Positions 1 to 9,261 are shown, counted from the first letter of the stretch. The stretch is 64,000 nucleotides of DNA from Alphaproteobacteria bacterium SO-S41 (GCA_019670725.1 AP024629.1:2790001-2854000); one strand, 5' to 3'. The notes: a model not told the origin generated them from the sequence alone. Program-made: numbers and translations.

Positions 1-919
1 CGAAGCCGACGGCTTCCGGCCCCTTGAACGCGCCATGGCCCCATTCGGGATTCATGTAGCCGAGCCCCGCCATGTAGAACTGCCATTTCGGCTCGAAGGT
101 CGCCGTCCAGTTCTTCTTGCCGTCGGTGAACTTCACCTGCGCGCTCTTCGCGTGGCGCGTGCCGGACCTGTAGTCGACGGTCGACGACGCCGTCTTCATG
201 TGGACCGGCTCGTGATCGCCCGCGAGGCCCATGACCGCGGCCTCGTTCCAAGGTGCGCCGGTCGATTCCGCGTTGATGTGATAGAGCGAGAAGCGATCCG
301 CGAAATTGCACGGCGCCCACAGCCAGTAGAATTGCGGCATGGCCTGCGGCGCGACCGGCTGGCTGTCGCGCGCGCCGACGGGACGTACGCCCCACGAACG
401 ATCGCGCGTGCCCCAGACATCGCTGGATTTCAGTTCGATCCGCTTGCCCTCGACTTCCAGCCAGCCCTCATAGGTGCCGTTCTGGGTGAGGCGCGTGTAG
501 TCCATCACCGTGCGCGGGCCGGACTGGTAGATGAAGCGCGGCTCCTCCACGGCGGGCGCGCGCTTGGTGAAGGTGAACTCGCCCTTCACGCCGTATTCGT
601 TGTCGGCGCAGCGCACGCGCAATTTGGTCAGCGGCTCCAGCACCTCGACGGTGATCGGCCCGACCTTGGTGTCCATGCGTTCCATGCCGAGGATGCGCGA
701 GGCGTGGACGTTGTACTGCTTGCCGTTCGCGACGACGCAGAACGAACCGTCGATGATGTTGAGATGCGGATAAATCCCCATCGCGGCGGCGAAGAAGATT
801 TCGCCGTCCTTGGAATACCCGTTGAAGAAATAGCGATCATAGAAATTGCGGTCGGTGCCCGCATAGGCGATCGGCACGGGCAATTGGTGGATCGGATAGT
901 CGTCGGCCTTGGTGAGCAT
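1..919 (-). CDS. Hypothetical protein, possibly lipocalin-like (3' end outside window)
   Basis: A minus-strand reading frame starts at the ATG at 919-917 (MLTKADDYPIHQ) and stays open for 306 codons to the left edge, so the C-terminus is missing. Read directly, it contains DRYFFNGYSKDGEIFF, a GRSF-free stretch rich in Trp, Tyr and Gly, and near the edge GYMNPEWGHGAF. There is no signal peptide or membrane segment. The many aromatic beta-strand-like stretches recall the AttH/CrtC lipocalin-like group of uncharacterised bacterial proteins. That is a weak resemblance, and I assign no function. It lies 81 bases downstream of the GST-like gene on the same strand and may be co-transcribed with it. 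Confidence 0.7.
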   Translation of the reverse strand, partial: MLTKADDYPIHQLPVPIAYAGTDRNFYDRYFFNGYSKDGEIFFAAAMGIYPHLNIIDGSFCVVANGKQYNVHASRILGMERMDTKVGPITVEVLEPLTKLRVRCADNEYGVKGEFTFTKRAPAVEEPRFIYQSGPRTVMDYTRLTQNGTYEGWLEVEGKRIELKSSDVWGTRDRSWGVRPVGARDSQPVAPQAMPQFYWLWAPCNFADRFSLYHINAESTGAPWNEAAVMGLAGDHEPVHMKTASSTVDYRSGTRHAKSAQVKFTDGKKNWTATFEPKWQFYMAGLGYMNPEWGHGAFKGPEAVGF

Positions 920-1000
920 CGCGGCGTTTCCCTGGATGTTTTTATGTCGTTGGACGCGAGGTTGGACCGCCCCTCGCGCGGGCGCAAGGTGACACCTGCG

Positions 1001-1627
1001 TCATGCTTGCGCGCTCGGCCGGGCCGAGACCCTTTCGTGCCAGGCCTTGAGGTTGTCGCAGCGCTCCGGAATGGGGATGCCGATAAAGCCCGCGAAGTCG
1101 ATCACGGTCAGCGCGGCGATGTCGGCCATCGAATAGGTGTCGCCTGCGATGAAGTCCCGGCCGGCGATGTCGCCGTCCAGCCAGTGCAGGCGCCCGACGG
1201 CGCGCTTGGCGCTCTCCTCTCCGAAATCGGGGAAGCGCTTGATGCCGTACTTCTCGGCATATTTCTCGGTGTATTTGTGGCTGTTGATCCAGACATTGCC
1301 GATCTGGCTCATGAGCTGCAGCTCGACACGTCTGATCCACATGTCGATCAGGCCGATCTCCTTCGGCGTCGTGCCGAACAAGGCGGGCGTGGGGTGCAGC
1401 GCCTCCAGATAGCGGCAGATCGAGACGGTTTCGGAGATGGTCGAGCCGTCATCCAGTTCCAGCACCGGGATCTGGCCGAGCGAGTTCTTGGTCAGGAAGT
1501 CCGGCGCCTTGTGCTCGGCCTTGGCGAGCGAGACGTTGACCAGCGGGATGGTGATCCCCTTCTCGGCCAGGAAGATCCGCACGCGGCGCGGATTGGGCGC
1601 CGGCATATTCTCGTCGTACAGTTTCAC
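1001..1627 (-). CDS. Glutathione S-transferase family protein
   Basis: A 208-residue protein of normal length for a soluble GST. The N-terminal thioredoxin-like half has the pattern MKLYDENMPAPNPRRVRIFL, then a TSLGQ-like NSLGQIPVLELDDG and the glutathione-contacting SETVSICRYLE. The helical C-terminal half carries SMADIAALTVIDF, the typical N-capping region. I chose the GTG at 1627-1625 because GGGAG lies about 6 bases upstream and the fold begins there. The open frame extends further upstream without homology. GSTs conjugate or isomerise electrophiles in the cytoplasm, and the substrate cannot be told. It is divergent from the DUF423 gene across a 51-base gap. Confidence 0.88.
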   Translation of the reverse strand: MKLYDENMPAPNPRRVRIFLAEKGITIPLVNVSLAKAEHKAPDFLTKNSLGQIPVLELDDGSTISETVSICRYLEALHPTPALFGTTPKEIGLIDMWIRRVELQLMSQIGNVWINSHKYTEKYAEKYGIKRFPDFGEESAKRAVGRLHWLDGDIAGRDFIAGDTYSMADIAALTVIDFAGFIGIPIPERCDNLKAWHERVSARPSAQA

Positions 1628-1678
1628 GTCTCGCTCCCGGTCTTTGTTTTCGCCACCCTGCCCCAGAAAGGCGCCGCC

Positions 1679-2056
1679 ATGAACTTCCTTCTCATCGCCG
1701 CGGGTCTCGCCGGGCTCACCGGCGTCGCGGCCGGGGCGTTCGGCGCCCATGCCCTGCGCGACAGCCTGCCGCCGGACATGCAGGCGGTCTGGCAGACCGG
1801 GGCGCTCTATCACCTGCTCCATGCCGTCGCTTTGCTGGGCGCCGCCGTGCTGGCCCGGGACGAGGCCTTCGCCCGGCCGGCCGTCTGGACCGGAATCGCG
1901 TTTGCGGTGGGAATCGTCCTCTTTTCCGGCTCGCTCTACCTGCTGGCGCTGACCGGTACGCGGGTGCTGGGCGCCGTGACGCCGCTGGGCGGGGTCGCGT
2001 TCATGGTCGGTTGGGCGCTGCTTATCTGGACGGGATGGCGTGCCGGTCACACCTGA
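1679..2056 (+). CDS. DUF423 family small integral membrane protein
   Basis: A 125-residue, very hydrophobic protein with four predicted membrane helices. It has the DUF423 (YgdD-like) hallmarks: an N-terminal GxxGVAAGAFGAHALR motif, YHLLHAVALL in helix two, and LFSGSLYLLALTG in helix three. The function of the family is unknown. The ATG at 1679 has AGAAAGG upstream, and homology starts here. A much longer open frame continues upstream but is antisense to two real genes. It may form a unit with the FAD oxidoreductase 62 bases downstream, although a palindrome in that gap suggests a separate promoter. Confidence 0.88.
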   Translation: MNFLLIAAGLAGLTGVAAGAFGAHALRDSLPPDMQAVWQTGALYHLLHAVALLGAAVLARDEAFARPAVWTGIAFAVGIVLFSGSLYLLALTGTRVLGAVTPLGGVAFMVGWALLIWTGWRAGHT

Positions 2057-2071
2057 CGGGCTTTACCGGCT

Positions 2072-2094
2072 CGATATGCCGGACTAGCATATCG
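2072..2094 (+). promoter_or_regulatory. Perfect inverted repeat upstream of FAD oxidoreductase, candidate operator
   Basis: CGATATGC (2072-2079) and GCATATCG (2087-2094) are perfect 8-base inverted arms around a 7-base spacer, between the DUF423 stop and the FAD oxidoreductase start at 2119. Six bases beyond the right arm is a TATTTA, which could serve as a -10 box. The AT-rich arms stand out in this GC-rich DNA. This has the look of a dimeric repressor site, but no adjacent regulator gene identifies the binder. Confidence 0.4.
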
Positions 2095-2118
2095 GATCGC
2101 TATTTATCGGTTCGAAAA

Positions 2119-3591
2119 ATGACAGAAACGCTGATCGTCGCCGGCGCGGGTATCGCCGGGCTGAATGCGGCCATGGCCCTCGCCAAGCCCGGCCGCAACG
2201 TGATCGTGCTCGATCGCGACCCGCCCCCGCCCGATCTCGACCCCGAGCAGGCGTTCTATGAGTGGGAGCGCAAGGGCGTGACGCAGCTCCGCCACAGCCA
2301 CGTTTTCCTTGGCCGCCTGGTGAAGCTGATCCGCGACAACCATCCCCGCCTCTGGACCGAATTGCTGGCCGGCGGGGCGCGCGAGATCACCTTCGGCGAC
2401 GCCCTGCCCCCCACACTCGCCGCCGAGTACACGTTCAAGCCGGGCGACGAGGACATGTCGTTCCTCTTCAGCCGCCGCACGACGCTGGAATTCATCATGC
2501 GCCGCTATGCGCAGACCCTGCCCGGCGTCACCTTCGTGCCGAATGCCGGCATTCGCGGGCCGGTGGTCGAAAAGCGCGGCGATGCGGTCGTCATCACCGG
2601 CCTCACCGTCACCATCGATGGCGAGGAGAGCGTCATGAGCGCCGACGCCGTGGTCGACGCGACGGGCCGCGAGACGCAGTTCCCGGACTGGCTGGCGCCC
2701 TACGGCCTCAAGGTCGACCAGACGCCCCGTCCCGCGGGCATTCTCTACTTCACGCGGCACTACCGTCTGCGCGACGGACAGGACGAGCCGGGTCGTGACG
2801 GCGCGCCGGGCGCGGGCGATCTTGGCTACATCAAATATGGCGTGTTCGCGGCCGACAACCGGCACTTCTCGCTGACCCTTGCCGTGCCGGAGATCGAAAC
2901 CGAGCTCCGTACCGCCGTAATGAAGCCCGAAGTGTTCGATCAGGTCTGCGCGCTGATGCCCGGCGCCTATCGCTGGACCAACACCGAGCGCGCCGAGCCG
3001 GTCACCAAGGTCTTCGGCATGGGCAATCTCAAGAGCGTCTGGCGGCGTTACGCCGCGCCCGGCAATCCGACGCTGCTCGGCTTTTATCCCATCGGCGATG
3101 CCTCATTGCGCACCAACCCGCTTTACGGCCGCGGCTGCTCGATCGGCGCGATCCAGGCGCATCTGCTGGCCAAGGTGCTGGACGAGGTCAGCGAACCCGA
3201 GAAGCGCCTGCCCGAACTCGAGAAGCGCAGCTTCACCGAGATCCGCCCGTTCTACGATGTCATGGTCAAGCAGGACGAACAGGCGATCCGCCGCGCCGAG
3301 AACGAACAGAACCCCGCCTACAAGCCGCGCTTCAAGGCGCGCGTGGTGAAGAGCCTGCTGGACGACGCCATCGGCCCCGCCTCGCGCGGCAATCTCGCGC
3401 TGATGCGGCAATTGATGCGGCCGTTCCACATGCTGGAAGAGCCGTCAGGCTGGTTGAAGCGTCCCGCCAATCTGTGGCGCATCCTCCGCACGTGGGCGAC
3501 GCCCCGGTCGTGGAAGGCTAATCTCTACCAACCCAAATTCGGCCCCGAGCGCGCGGAGATGCTGCAGACGCTTGGGTTGAAGGCGTCTTAG
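2119..3591 (+). CDS. FAD-dependent oxidoreductase (halogenase / geranylgeranyl-reductase-like fold)
   Basis: A 490-residue protein. The N-terminal dinucleotide-binding motif is G9-A-G11-I-A-G14, followed at the end of the second strand by the acidic VIVLDRD that binds the FAD ribose. DAVVDATGRE near residue 200 is the second FAD-contacting strand, and GFYPIGDASLRTNP near residue 325 is the GD motif of the group-A flavin monooxygenase fold. No membrane segment is seen. The substrate is unknown; relatives include flavin halogenases, lycopene cyclases and prenyl reductases. I chose ATG 2119 because the Rossmann motif follows at once. The longer frame from 2011 overlaps DUF423. No clear Shine-Dalgarno is seen. 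See the palindrome at 2072-2094. Confidence 0.82.
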   Translation: MTETLIVAGAGIAGLNAAMALAKPGRNVIVLDRDPPPPDLDPEQAFYEWERKGVTQLRHSHVFLGRLVKLIRDNHPRLWTELLAGGAREITFGDALPPTLAAEYTFKPGDEDMSFLFSRRTTLEFIMRRYAQTLPGVTFVPNAGIRGPVVEKRGDAVVITGLTVTIDGEESVMSADAVVDATGRETQFPDWLAPYGLKVDQTPRPAGILYFTRHYRLRDGQDEPGRDGAPGAGDLGYIKYGVFAADNRHFSLTLAVPEIETELRTAVMKPEVFDQVCALMPGAYRWTNTERAEPVTKVFGMGNLKSVWRRYAAPGNPTLLGFYPIGDASLRTNPLYGRGCSIGAIQAHLLAKVLDEVSEPEKRLPELEKRSFTEIRPFYDVMVKQDEQAIRRAENEQNPAYKPRFKARVVKSLLDDAIGPASRGNLALMRQLMRPFHMLEEPSGWLKRPANLWRILRTWATPRSWKANLYQPKFGPERAEMLQTLGLKAS

Positions 3592-3622
3592 CGCGCGTGA
3601 GCGGGCCAACCCTCCACCGCTC

Positions 3623-3690
3623 TGTCATGCCCGCGCAGGCGGGCATCCATGCCACGTCGCAGGTGGATGCCCGCCTGCGCGGGCATGACA
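3623..3690. repeat. Intergenic palindromic element, type A copy 1
   Basis: Two 27-base arms (3623-3649 and 3664-3690) are perfect reverse complements around a 14-base spacer. Each arm is itself a hairpin: ATGCCCGC, loop gcag, GCGGGCAT on the left, and the same stem with loop ctgc on the right. The ends are TGTCAT and ATGACA. It lies in the tandem gap between the FAD oxidoreductase and the epoxide-hydrolase-like gene. It could act as a transcript 3'-end structure, but it has no T tract. Confidence 0.9.
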
Positions 3691-3734
3691 ATCTCATTCA
3701 GTAAACAGAAAAAACAAAACCCGAGGAAACACCC

Positions 3735-4700
3735 ATGAGCGCCCCCAGCCTGCCTGCCCCGCATTACGTCGAAACCAACGGCATCCGCATGGCCGTGCAC
3801 GAGCAGGGCTCCGGCTTTCCCATCGTGTTCTGTCACGGCTTTCCAGAGCTCGCCTATTCCTGGCGCTACCAGGTCCCGGCGCTGGCGAATGCCGGGTTCC
3901 GCGCCATCGCGCCGGACCAGCGCGGCTATGGCCTGACCGACGCGCCGGAGGGCGCAGAGAAGTATTCGATGGAGCACCTGACCGACGATCTCGCAGGCAT
4001 GCTCGATGCGCTGAAGATCGAGAAGGCGGTGTTCTGCGGCCATGACTGGGGCGGCTTCGTCGTGTGGCAGATGGCGCTGATGCATCCGGACCGCGTCGCC
4101 GGCGTCATCGGCGTCAACACGCCCCACCTGCCCCGTTCGCCGATGGACCCGATCGCGCTGATGCGCATAGCGATGGGCGAGGACATGTATATCGTGTTCT
4201 TCCAGAAGCCGGGCGTCGCCGATGCCGTGCTCGCTGCCGACACCGCCAAGACCTTCCGCTTCTTCATGCGCAAGGGCGGCATGACGCTGGAGGAGTACGA
4301 GAAGCAGCCGGCCGAGGCGAAGACCCTCGCGCTCGCCCATGCCATCCAGACCGACGAGACGTTGTGGCCGGGCGAGCTGGTGATGAGCCAGGCCGAGCTC
4401 GACGTCTTCATCGACACGTTCAAGCGCACCGGCTTTACCGGCGGCATCAACTGGTACCGCAACTTCACGCGGAACTGGGAAGAGAGCGCGGGCAAGAGCG
4501 AGCTCGTGACCGTGCCCTCGCTGATGATCATGGCCGAGGACGACGTCGTCCTGCGCCCCGCCATGGCCGACGGCATGGAAGAGCGAGTCCCGAACCTCGA
4601 ACGCCACATCGTCAAGAAGTGCGGCCACTGGACCCAGCAGGAGCACCCCGAGGAAACCAACCGCGTGATCGTGGATTGGATGCGCCGCCATTTCGGGTAG
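3735..4700 (+). CDS. Alpha/beta hydrolase, epoxide hydrolase type
   Basis: A 321-residue cytoplasmic enzyme with the complete epoxide hydrolase set: oxyanion motif HGFP (34-37), nucleophile Asp104 in GHDWGG, candidate lid tyrosines Tyr152 and Tyr241, acid Asp269 or Asp270 in AEDD, and general base His298 in CGHW. The Asp nucleophile fits epoxide hydrolases and haloalkane dehalogenases. HGFPE and the lid tyrosines favour the epoxide hydrolase reaction, which opens an epoxide to a vicinal diol. The start ATG is preceded by GAGGAAA. It is 31 bases from the TAXI binding protein and may share its transcript, so its substrate might be imported by that system; that link is inference. Confidence 0.87.
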   Translation: MSAPSLPAPHYVETNGIRMAVHEQGSGFPIVFCHGFPELAYSWRYQVPALANAGFRAIAPDQRGYGLTDAPEGAEKYSMEHLTDDLAGMLDALKIEKAVFCGHDWGGFVVWQMALMHPDRVAGVIGVNTPHLPRSPMDPIALMRIAMGEDMYIVFFQKPGVADAVLAADTAKTFRFFMRKGGMTLEEYEKQPAEAKTLALAHAIQTDETLWPGELVMSQAELDVFIDTFKRTGFTGGINWYRNFTRNWEESAGKSELVTVPSLMIMAEDDVVLRPAMADGMEERVPNLERHIVKKCGHWTQQEHPEETNRVIVDWMRRHFG

Positions 4701-4731
4701 TGTTCGCCCCAGAAAAGCCTGGGGAACCGCC

Positions 4732-5706
4732 ATGACCGTGACGCTGACGCGCCGCACCTTGATCGCCACCGCCGCTGCCGCGGGTCTCGTCCGCTTTGCG
4801 CCGGCCGCCGATCGGCGCCGGCTGGTGATCGTCACCGGCGGCACGGGCGGCGTCTTCTACCCCTATGGCGGCGGCCTCGCGAAGGTCCTGTCGGAGAAGG
4901 TCGCCAACGTCCAGGCGACGGCACAGGTGACCGGCGGGTCGGTCGACAACGTCAAGCTGCTGGCCGACGGCGAGGCCGATATCGGCTTCTCCACCATCGA
5001 CTCCGCCTTTGACGGCGTCACCGGCGCCGCGGCCTATGCCGAGGAAGGGCCGCAGGACGTGAAGGTCATCGCCCGCCTCTATGACAGCTTCCTGCATGTT
5101 GTGGCGTCCGCCGAATCCGGCGTCACCACGGTTGCCGATCTCAAGGGCAAGCGCGTTTCGGTCGGCTCGGCCGGGTCGTCCACGGAATCCATCGCCGACC
5201 GCGTGCTCGCAGCCGCCGGGCTTAATCCGGCGAGCGATGTCAGCCGCGACAATCTTGGCGTCGCCGAATCCGCCGGCGCGCTGAAAGACGGCAAGATCGA
5301 CGCCTTCTTCTGGATCGGCGGCATCCCGACCTCGGCGGTGCAGGACCTCGCCTCCGCCGGCCAGCCCGCCGTCACCTTCGTCTCGACCGGCACCGAGGTG
5401 GTCGTGCTGCAGACCCGCTATCCCGGCCTCTACACCCCGATGACGCTGCCCGAGAACAGCTATGCGGGCCAGACCGTGGCGATCGAAGGCCTCGGCGTCG
5501 CCAATGTGCTGATCGTCTCCGGCAGCGCCGAAGACGCGCTGGTCAGCGACGTCCTCGCCGGCATTTTCGACAATATCGACGCCGTCCACGCGATCCATCC
5601 CGAGGCGGCCAAGCTCACAATCGAGGGCGCCTACGCGAAACTGGCGGTGCCCTATCACACTGCGGCGGACGCCTTCTTCGCCGCCCGCGGCATCACCGCC
5701 CGCTAA
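4732..5706 (+). CDS. TAXI family TRAP transporter solute-binding protein
   Basis: A 324-residue periplasmic binding protein. The N-terminus, TRRTLIATAAAAGLV, has a twin-arginine pair before the hydrophobic segment, so export may use the Tat route. Mature features are those of the TAXI (TRAP-associated extracytoplasmic immunogenic) family: VTGGTGGVFYPYGGGLA near residue 35, the QVTGGSVDN region, DLKGKRVSVGSAGSST near 140, and a C-terminal HPEAAKLT segment. The first motif contacts ligands, and known TAXI ligands are small dicarboxylates or amino acids, but this ligand cannot be predicted. It is followed after 8 bases by the fused permease, which fits a two-gene transporter. Confidence 0.92.
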   Translation: MTVTLTRRTLIATAAAAGLVRFAPAADRRRLVIVTGGTGGVFYPYGGGLAKVLSEKVANVQATAQVTGGSVDNVKLLADGEADIGFSTIDSAFDGVTGAAAYAEEGPQDVKVIARLYDSFLHVVASAESGVTTVADLKGKRVSVGSAGSSTESIADRVLAAAGLNPASDVSRDNLGVAESAGALKDGKIDAFFWIGGIPTSAVQDLASAGQPAVTFVSTGTEVVVLQTRYPGLYTPMTLPENSYAGQTVAIEGLGVANVLIVSGSAEDALVSDVLAGIFDNIDAVHAIHPEAAKLTIEGAYAKLAVPYHTAADAFFAARGITAR

Positions 5707-5714
5707 TCCAGCGC

Positions 5715-8039
5715 ATGACAGCACCCACCGCCGCCGAACTCGCGCAGGATTCCGAGGGCGGCCCACAGACCTTTCCGCCGGGCGTCATCGGCGCGTTCTG
5801 CTTTGTCGCCTGCGTGGCGCTCGCGGTGCTGGCGCTCGGCTGGACGCAGTTCTCGATCAACACCTCGATCTATCGCGCGACCTTCCTGGGCGCGGTGCTG
5901 TCGCTGCTCTTCCTTCTGACGCCTGCCAAGGCGGAGGGCGCATCGCGGCGCGGCACGCTAATCGAACACTGGGCGACCTCTACTGTCGCTATCGCCCTGC
6001 TCGCCTTCGCGGCGATCCAGGGCGATCTCGCCGGCCGTAGCGCAACGGCGCTTGTCCTGATGGGCGTTGCCGCGCTCGGCTTCCTCCTGACGCCGCTCAG
6101 CGCCACCTACCCGGCCTTGAGCAAATGGCGCATTCCCGAATGGATCTTCGCCGCGCTCGCCCTCGTCTGCGCGATCTATCTCACCGTCGAAATCGAGAGC
6201 TACAAGACCCGCCCCACCAAGCCGACCGCAGACGAGCTCGCGCTCGGCGCCATCCTGATCGTGCTGGTGCTGGAGGGCTCGCGCCGCGCGGTCGGCTGGA
6301 TCCTGCCCTTCATCGCTTTGCTCTTCCTGCTCTACGCCTGGTTCGGCCCGTCGATGCCCGAGCCGTTCGACCATCGCGGCTTTTCGCTGAACCGCATTGT
6401 CGGCCAGAACTTCCTGACCCTCGAGGGCATTTTCTCGACGCCGCTCGACGTCGCGGCGACCTTCATCGTCCTCTTCACGATCTACGGCGCGGTGCTGGAG
6501 CGCGGCGGTGCGGGCACCTTCTTCATCGACTGGGCCTTCGCGCTGTTCGGCCGCAAGCCCTCGCCCTCCGCGCCGGGCCGCGCCGTCGTGGCGTCGGGCT
6601 TCCTGCTCGGCACGGTGTCGGGCTCCGGCGTCGCGACCACAGTGACCGTCGCATCGATTGCCTGGCCGATGCTGCGGCGTTCCGGCTATCCGCCCCATGT
6701 CGCGGGCGGGCTTCTCTCCGCCGCCGGCATCGGCGCGACGCTCTCGCCGCCGACGCTGGGCGCCGCGGCCTTCATCATCGCGGAGTATCTGAAGGTCGAT
6801 TACCTGCAGGTCCTGATCTACGCCTCGATCCCGACCCTGCTCTATTATCTCTCCTGCTGGCTGATGACCGAGGCCGACGCACGGCGCTATGATATCAAGC
6901 CGGTCAAGACGAGCGATGCCTCGCTCTGGCATCTCACCTGGACGCAGGGCTACCACTTCCTCTCCCTCGCCGCGATCGCGGTCGCCCTGGCTTGGGGCTT
7001 CACCTCGTTCATGGCGGTATTCTGGTCGATCGCCGTCGCCTTCGTGCTGTCGATGATCCGGCCGGAAAGCCGTCTCGTGACGCCGCTCGCCTTCATCGTC
7101 GGCCTCGTGGTCATGGCCGGCGTCGCGCTCATCGCGCAGACCTCGCTGCCGCTCAGCCTCGGCCTGCACCACGTCATCGACACCCGCGCTTCGGTCGCGG
7201 TCTTCTGGGGCATCGCCGCGGCGACGCTCTTCAGCGCGTTCCAGAGCCTGCGCTATCGCGCCGAGCCCACGCGCCGCGAGAAATCCCTGCGCATGGTGGA
7301 GGCGCTCGGCTCCGGCGCGCGCTCGGTGCTCGGCGTCGCCGCGACCTGCGCCTGCGCGGGCATCATCGTCTCGGTCGTCAACCTCACCGGCCTCGGCCTC
7401 ACCATTTCCGGCATGATCGTGACCCTGGGCGGCGGCGAACGCCTCGCCGTCATCCTGCTCGCGGCGATCGCGATGTGGATCCTCGGCGCCGCCGTGCCGG
7501 TGACCGCGAGCTACATCATCGCGGCCGTCATGCTGGTGCCCGCGCTCACCAGCGTCGGCGTGCCCGAGCCGGCCGCGCACATGTTCATGTTCTACTATGC
7601 CGTGCTCGCCGACGTGTCGCCGCCGACCGCGCTCGCGCCGTTCGCCGCCGCCGCGATCGTCCGCGCCGCGCCGTTCCCCACGATGCTGCAGGCATGGAAA
7701 TACACCCTGCCCGCCTTCCTCGTGCCGATCATGTTCTGCCTGACGCCGCAGGGCATCGGCCTCCTTGCCCTCGACCAGGACGGCGCCAATGCCGGCACGA
7801 TCGCCGACTGGCTGGAGATCGCGCTCCAGACCGGCGTTGCGATGCTCGCGCTGGTCGGCTTCACCATCGCCTTCACCGGCTACGCCTTCGGACACGTCCC
7901 ACGCTTCAGCCGCTGGATCGCGGCGGCGGGCGGGCTCTGCCTGCTGTGGAACGGCAATCCGTTCTATGCCGCGGCCGGTGTTGTCCTTGTTGTCGCAGCC
8001 GCCCTGCTGCCATTGGCGGGGCGGGCGCGCCCGGCCTAG
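5715..8039 (+). CDS. TRAP transporter permease, fused small and large subunits (4TM/12TM)
   Basis: A 774-residue inner-membrane protein with about 18 hydrophobic segments. The N-terminal third corresponds to the small DctQ-like subunit. From about residue 230 on it is the DctM-like large subunit, including ASGFLLGTVSGSGVATT and AGIGATLSPPTLGAAAFI, the conserved ion-coupling loop of TAXI-type permeases. A second inverted half carries AVPVTASYIIAAVMLVPAL and ADVSPPTALAPFAAAA. These transporters use a sodium or proton gradient to import the ligand handed over by the TAXI protein directly upstream. The length matches the fused 4TM/12TM family. Confidence 0.93.
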   Translation: MTAPTAAELAQDSEGGPQTFPPGVIGAFCFVACVALAVLALGWTQFSINTSIYRATFLGAVLSLLFLLTPAKAEGASRRGTLIEHWATSTVAIALLAFAAIQGDLAGRSATALVLMGVAALGFLLTPLSATYPALSKWRIPEWIFAALALVCAIYLTVEIESYKTRPTKPTADELALGAILIVLVLEGSRRAVGWILPFIALLFLLYAWFGPSMPEPFDHRGFSLNRIVGQNFLTLEGIFSTPLDVAATFIVLFTIYGAVLERGGAGTFFIDWAFALFGRKPSPSAPGRAVVASGFLLGTVSGSGVATTVTVASIAWPMLRRSGYPPHVAGGLLSAAGIGATLSPPTLGAAAFIIAEYLKVDYLQVLIYASIPTLLYYLSCWLMTEADARRYDIKPVKTSDASLWHLTWTQGYHFLSLAAIAVALAWGFTSFMAVFWSIAVAFVLSMIRPESRLVTPLAFIVGLVVMAGVALIAQTSLPLSLGLHHVIDTRASVAVFWGIAAATLFSAFQSLRYRAEPTRREKSLRMVEALGSGARSVLGVAATCACAGIIVSVVNLTGLGLTISGMIVTLGGGERLAVILLAAIAMWILGAAVPVTASYIIAAVMLVPALTSVGVPEPAAHMFMFYYAVLADVSPPTALAPFAAAAIVRAAPFPTMLQAWKYTLPAFLVPIMFCLTPQGIGLLALDQDGANAGTIADWLEIALQTGVAMLALVGFTIAFTGYAFGHVPRFSRWIAAAGGLCLLWNGNPFYAAAGVVLVVAAALLPLAGRARPA

Positions 8040-8067
8040 GCTCGCCCTCGGGGAATCGAGGGTGACG

Positions 8068-9261
8068 ATGGGAACGAGACTGTGGGCCGCCGCGTGTGCG
8101 GCGCTGAGCCTGACGGGCTGCATGTCCGGCGCCGACTATGCCGGCCGGGTCGTCGAACATAACCGCGCCATCGCCGATGCCGCCGACCAGATCCTGCTGC
8201 TCAACGTCGTGCGCGCCCAGCACGGCCGCCCTGTCGTCTACAGCCAGTTCAGCGGCGTCTCGGAGAGCTTCTCGAACAATCTCGGCCTCTCGGTCAGCGC
8301 ACCCTTCGGCGCCGATGCGGACTCCGCCTACAGCGCCGACTTCTCCACCGGCCCCAGCCAGGACGTCACGCTGGCGACCGCGCCGCTGGACGACGTCGAC
8401 TACTATCAAGGCGTGATGCGCCCGGTGAAGATCGGGCTGCTGCGCTACTATCTCGACAATGGTTGGCCGCCCGATCTGCTGCTCGCGCTGACCGTCGAGA
8501 AACTGACCATCAGTGAAGATTTCTATGCGCGCGTCGTCGCCGAGAGCAACGCGCTCTGCGCCGGTGTCGCGACCGGCGCCTGCGGCCGCATCAACGATCC
8601 CGCGCGCCTGCACAACCGGCCGCCCACCGATCGCGGCCGCCTCGTCTTCTCCAACGATCCGCGCACGCCCGAACTGTTCGATCCCTTCCACGATCTCGTG
8701 CTGCGGCTGATCGTGCTCGGCCTCACCGTGGACGGTTCGGCCAAGACGGTGGAGACGCGGGTGCCCGCGGGTTCGGAGTTCTACACCGATGCCGAGATGC
8801 TCGGGAAACTCATGGACATGGGCGCGACCGTGAAGCGCCAGGGCGGCGATTATGTGATCTCCGCGCCATCCTGGACCCCAGGCTTCCGCCTGACCCATCT
8901 GGGACAGACCAGCGTCCGCGTCGAGGGCGACATGACCGCGGCGGCCGAGGTCGACATGACCGCGAGCCTGCGCTCGCCGGACTCGATCCTCTTCTTCATC
9001 GGCGCCTATGTGCGTGAGGGCGGCGCGGATGCGAGCGTGCTGGTCGGCCGCCCCGGCGAGGAGCAGTTCGTGCAGGTGTTCGAAGTCGGCTCATGCAGCG
9101 ATGCGGTGGTGCAGGTCGATTTCGACGGGGCCTGCTACGGCATCCCGCGCGAGAGCGCCGGCATCACGATGCGCGTCGTCGCCTTCCTGCATCAGGTCTT
9201 CGGTCTCAACAAACGCGCGGTCGAGCCGCCGAGTTCGGGGACCGTGCGGGTGGTGAACTGA
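8068..9261 (+). CDS. Hypothetical lipoprotein
   Basis: A 397-residue protein with a lipoprotein signal: positive n-region, hydrophobic stretch and lipobox SLTGC with the acylated Cys at 18. The mature part begins with ADYAGRVVEHNRAIADAADQ and ILLNVVRAQHGRP, a segment seen in uncharacterised proteobacterial lipoproteins. The middle has mixed alpha-beta character and two further Cys pairs. I recognise no catalytic motif. ATG 8068 has GAGGGTGAC just upstream; a GTG six bases earlier in the same frame is an alternative. It follows the TRAP permease by 28 bases and could be co-transcribed, but no functional link is known. Confidence 0.78.
   Translation: MGTRLWAAACAALSLTGCMSGADYAGRVVEHNRAIADAADQILLLNVVRAQHGRPVVYSQFSGVSESFSNNLGLSVSAPFGADADSAYSADFSTGPSQDVTLATAPLDDVDYYQGVMRPVKIGLLRYYLDNGWPPDLLLALTVEKLTISEDFYARVVAESNALCAGVATGACGRINDPARLHNRPPTDRGRLVFSNDPRTPELFDPFHDLVLRLIVLGLTVDGSAKTVETRVPAGSEFYTDAEMLGKLMDMGATVKRQGGDYVISAPSWTPGFRLTHLGQTSVRVEGDMTAAAEVDMTASLRSPDSILFFIGAYVREGGADASVLVGRPGEEQFVQVFEVGSCSDAVVQVDFDGACYGIPRESAGITMRVVAFLHQVFGLNKRAVEPPSSGTVRVVN

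Noticed and set aside
5958-8123. A 721-codon open frame opposite the TRAP permease
   Set aside because: It is low-complexity, Arg- and Glu-rich, and antisense to a multi-helix membrane protein.
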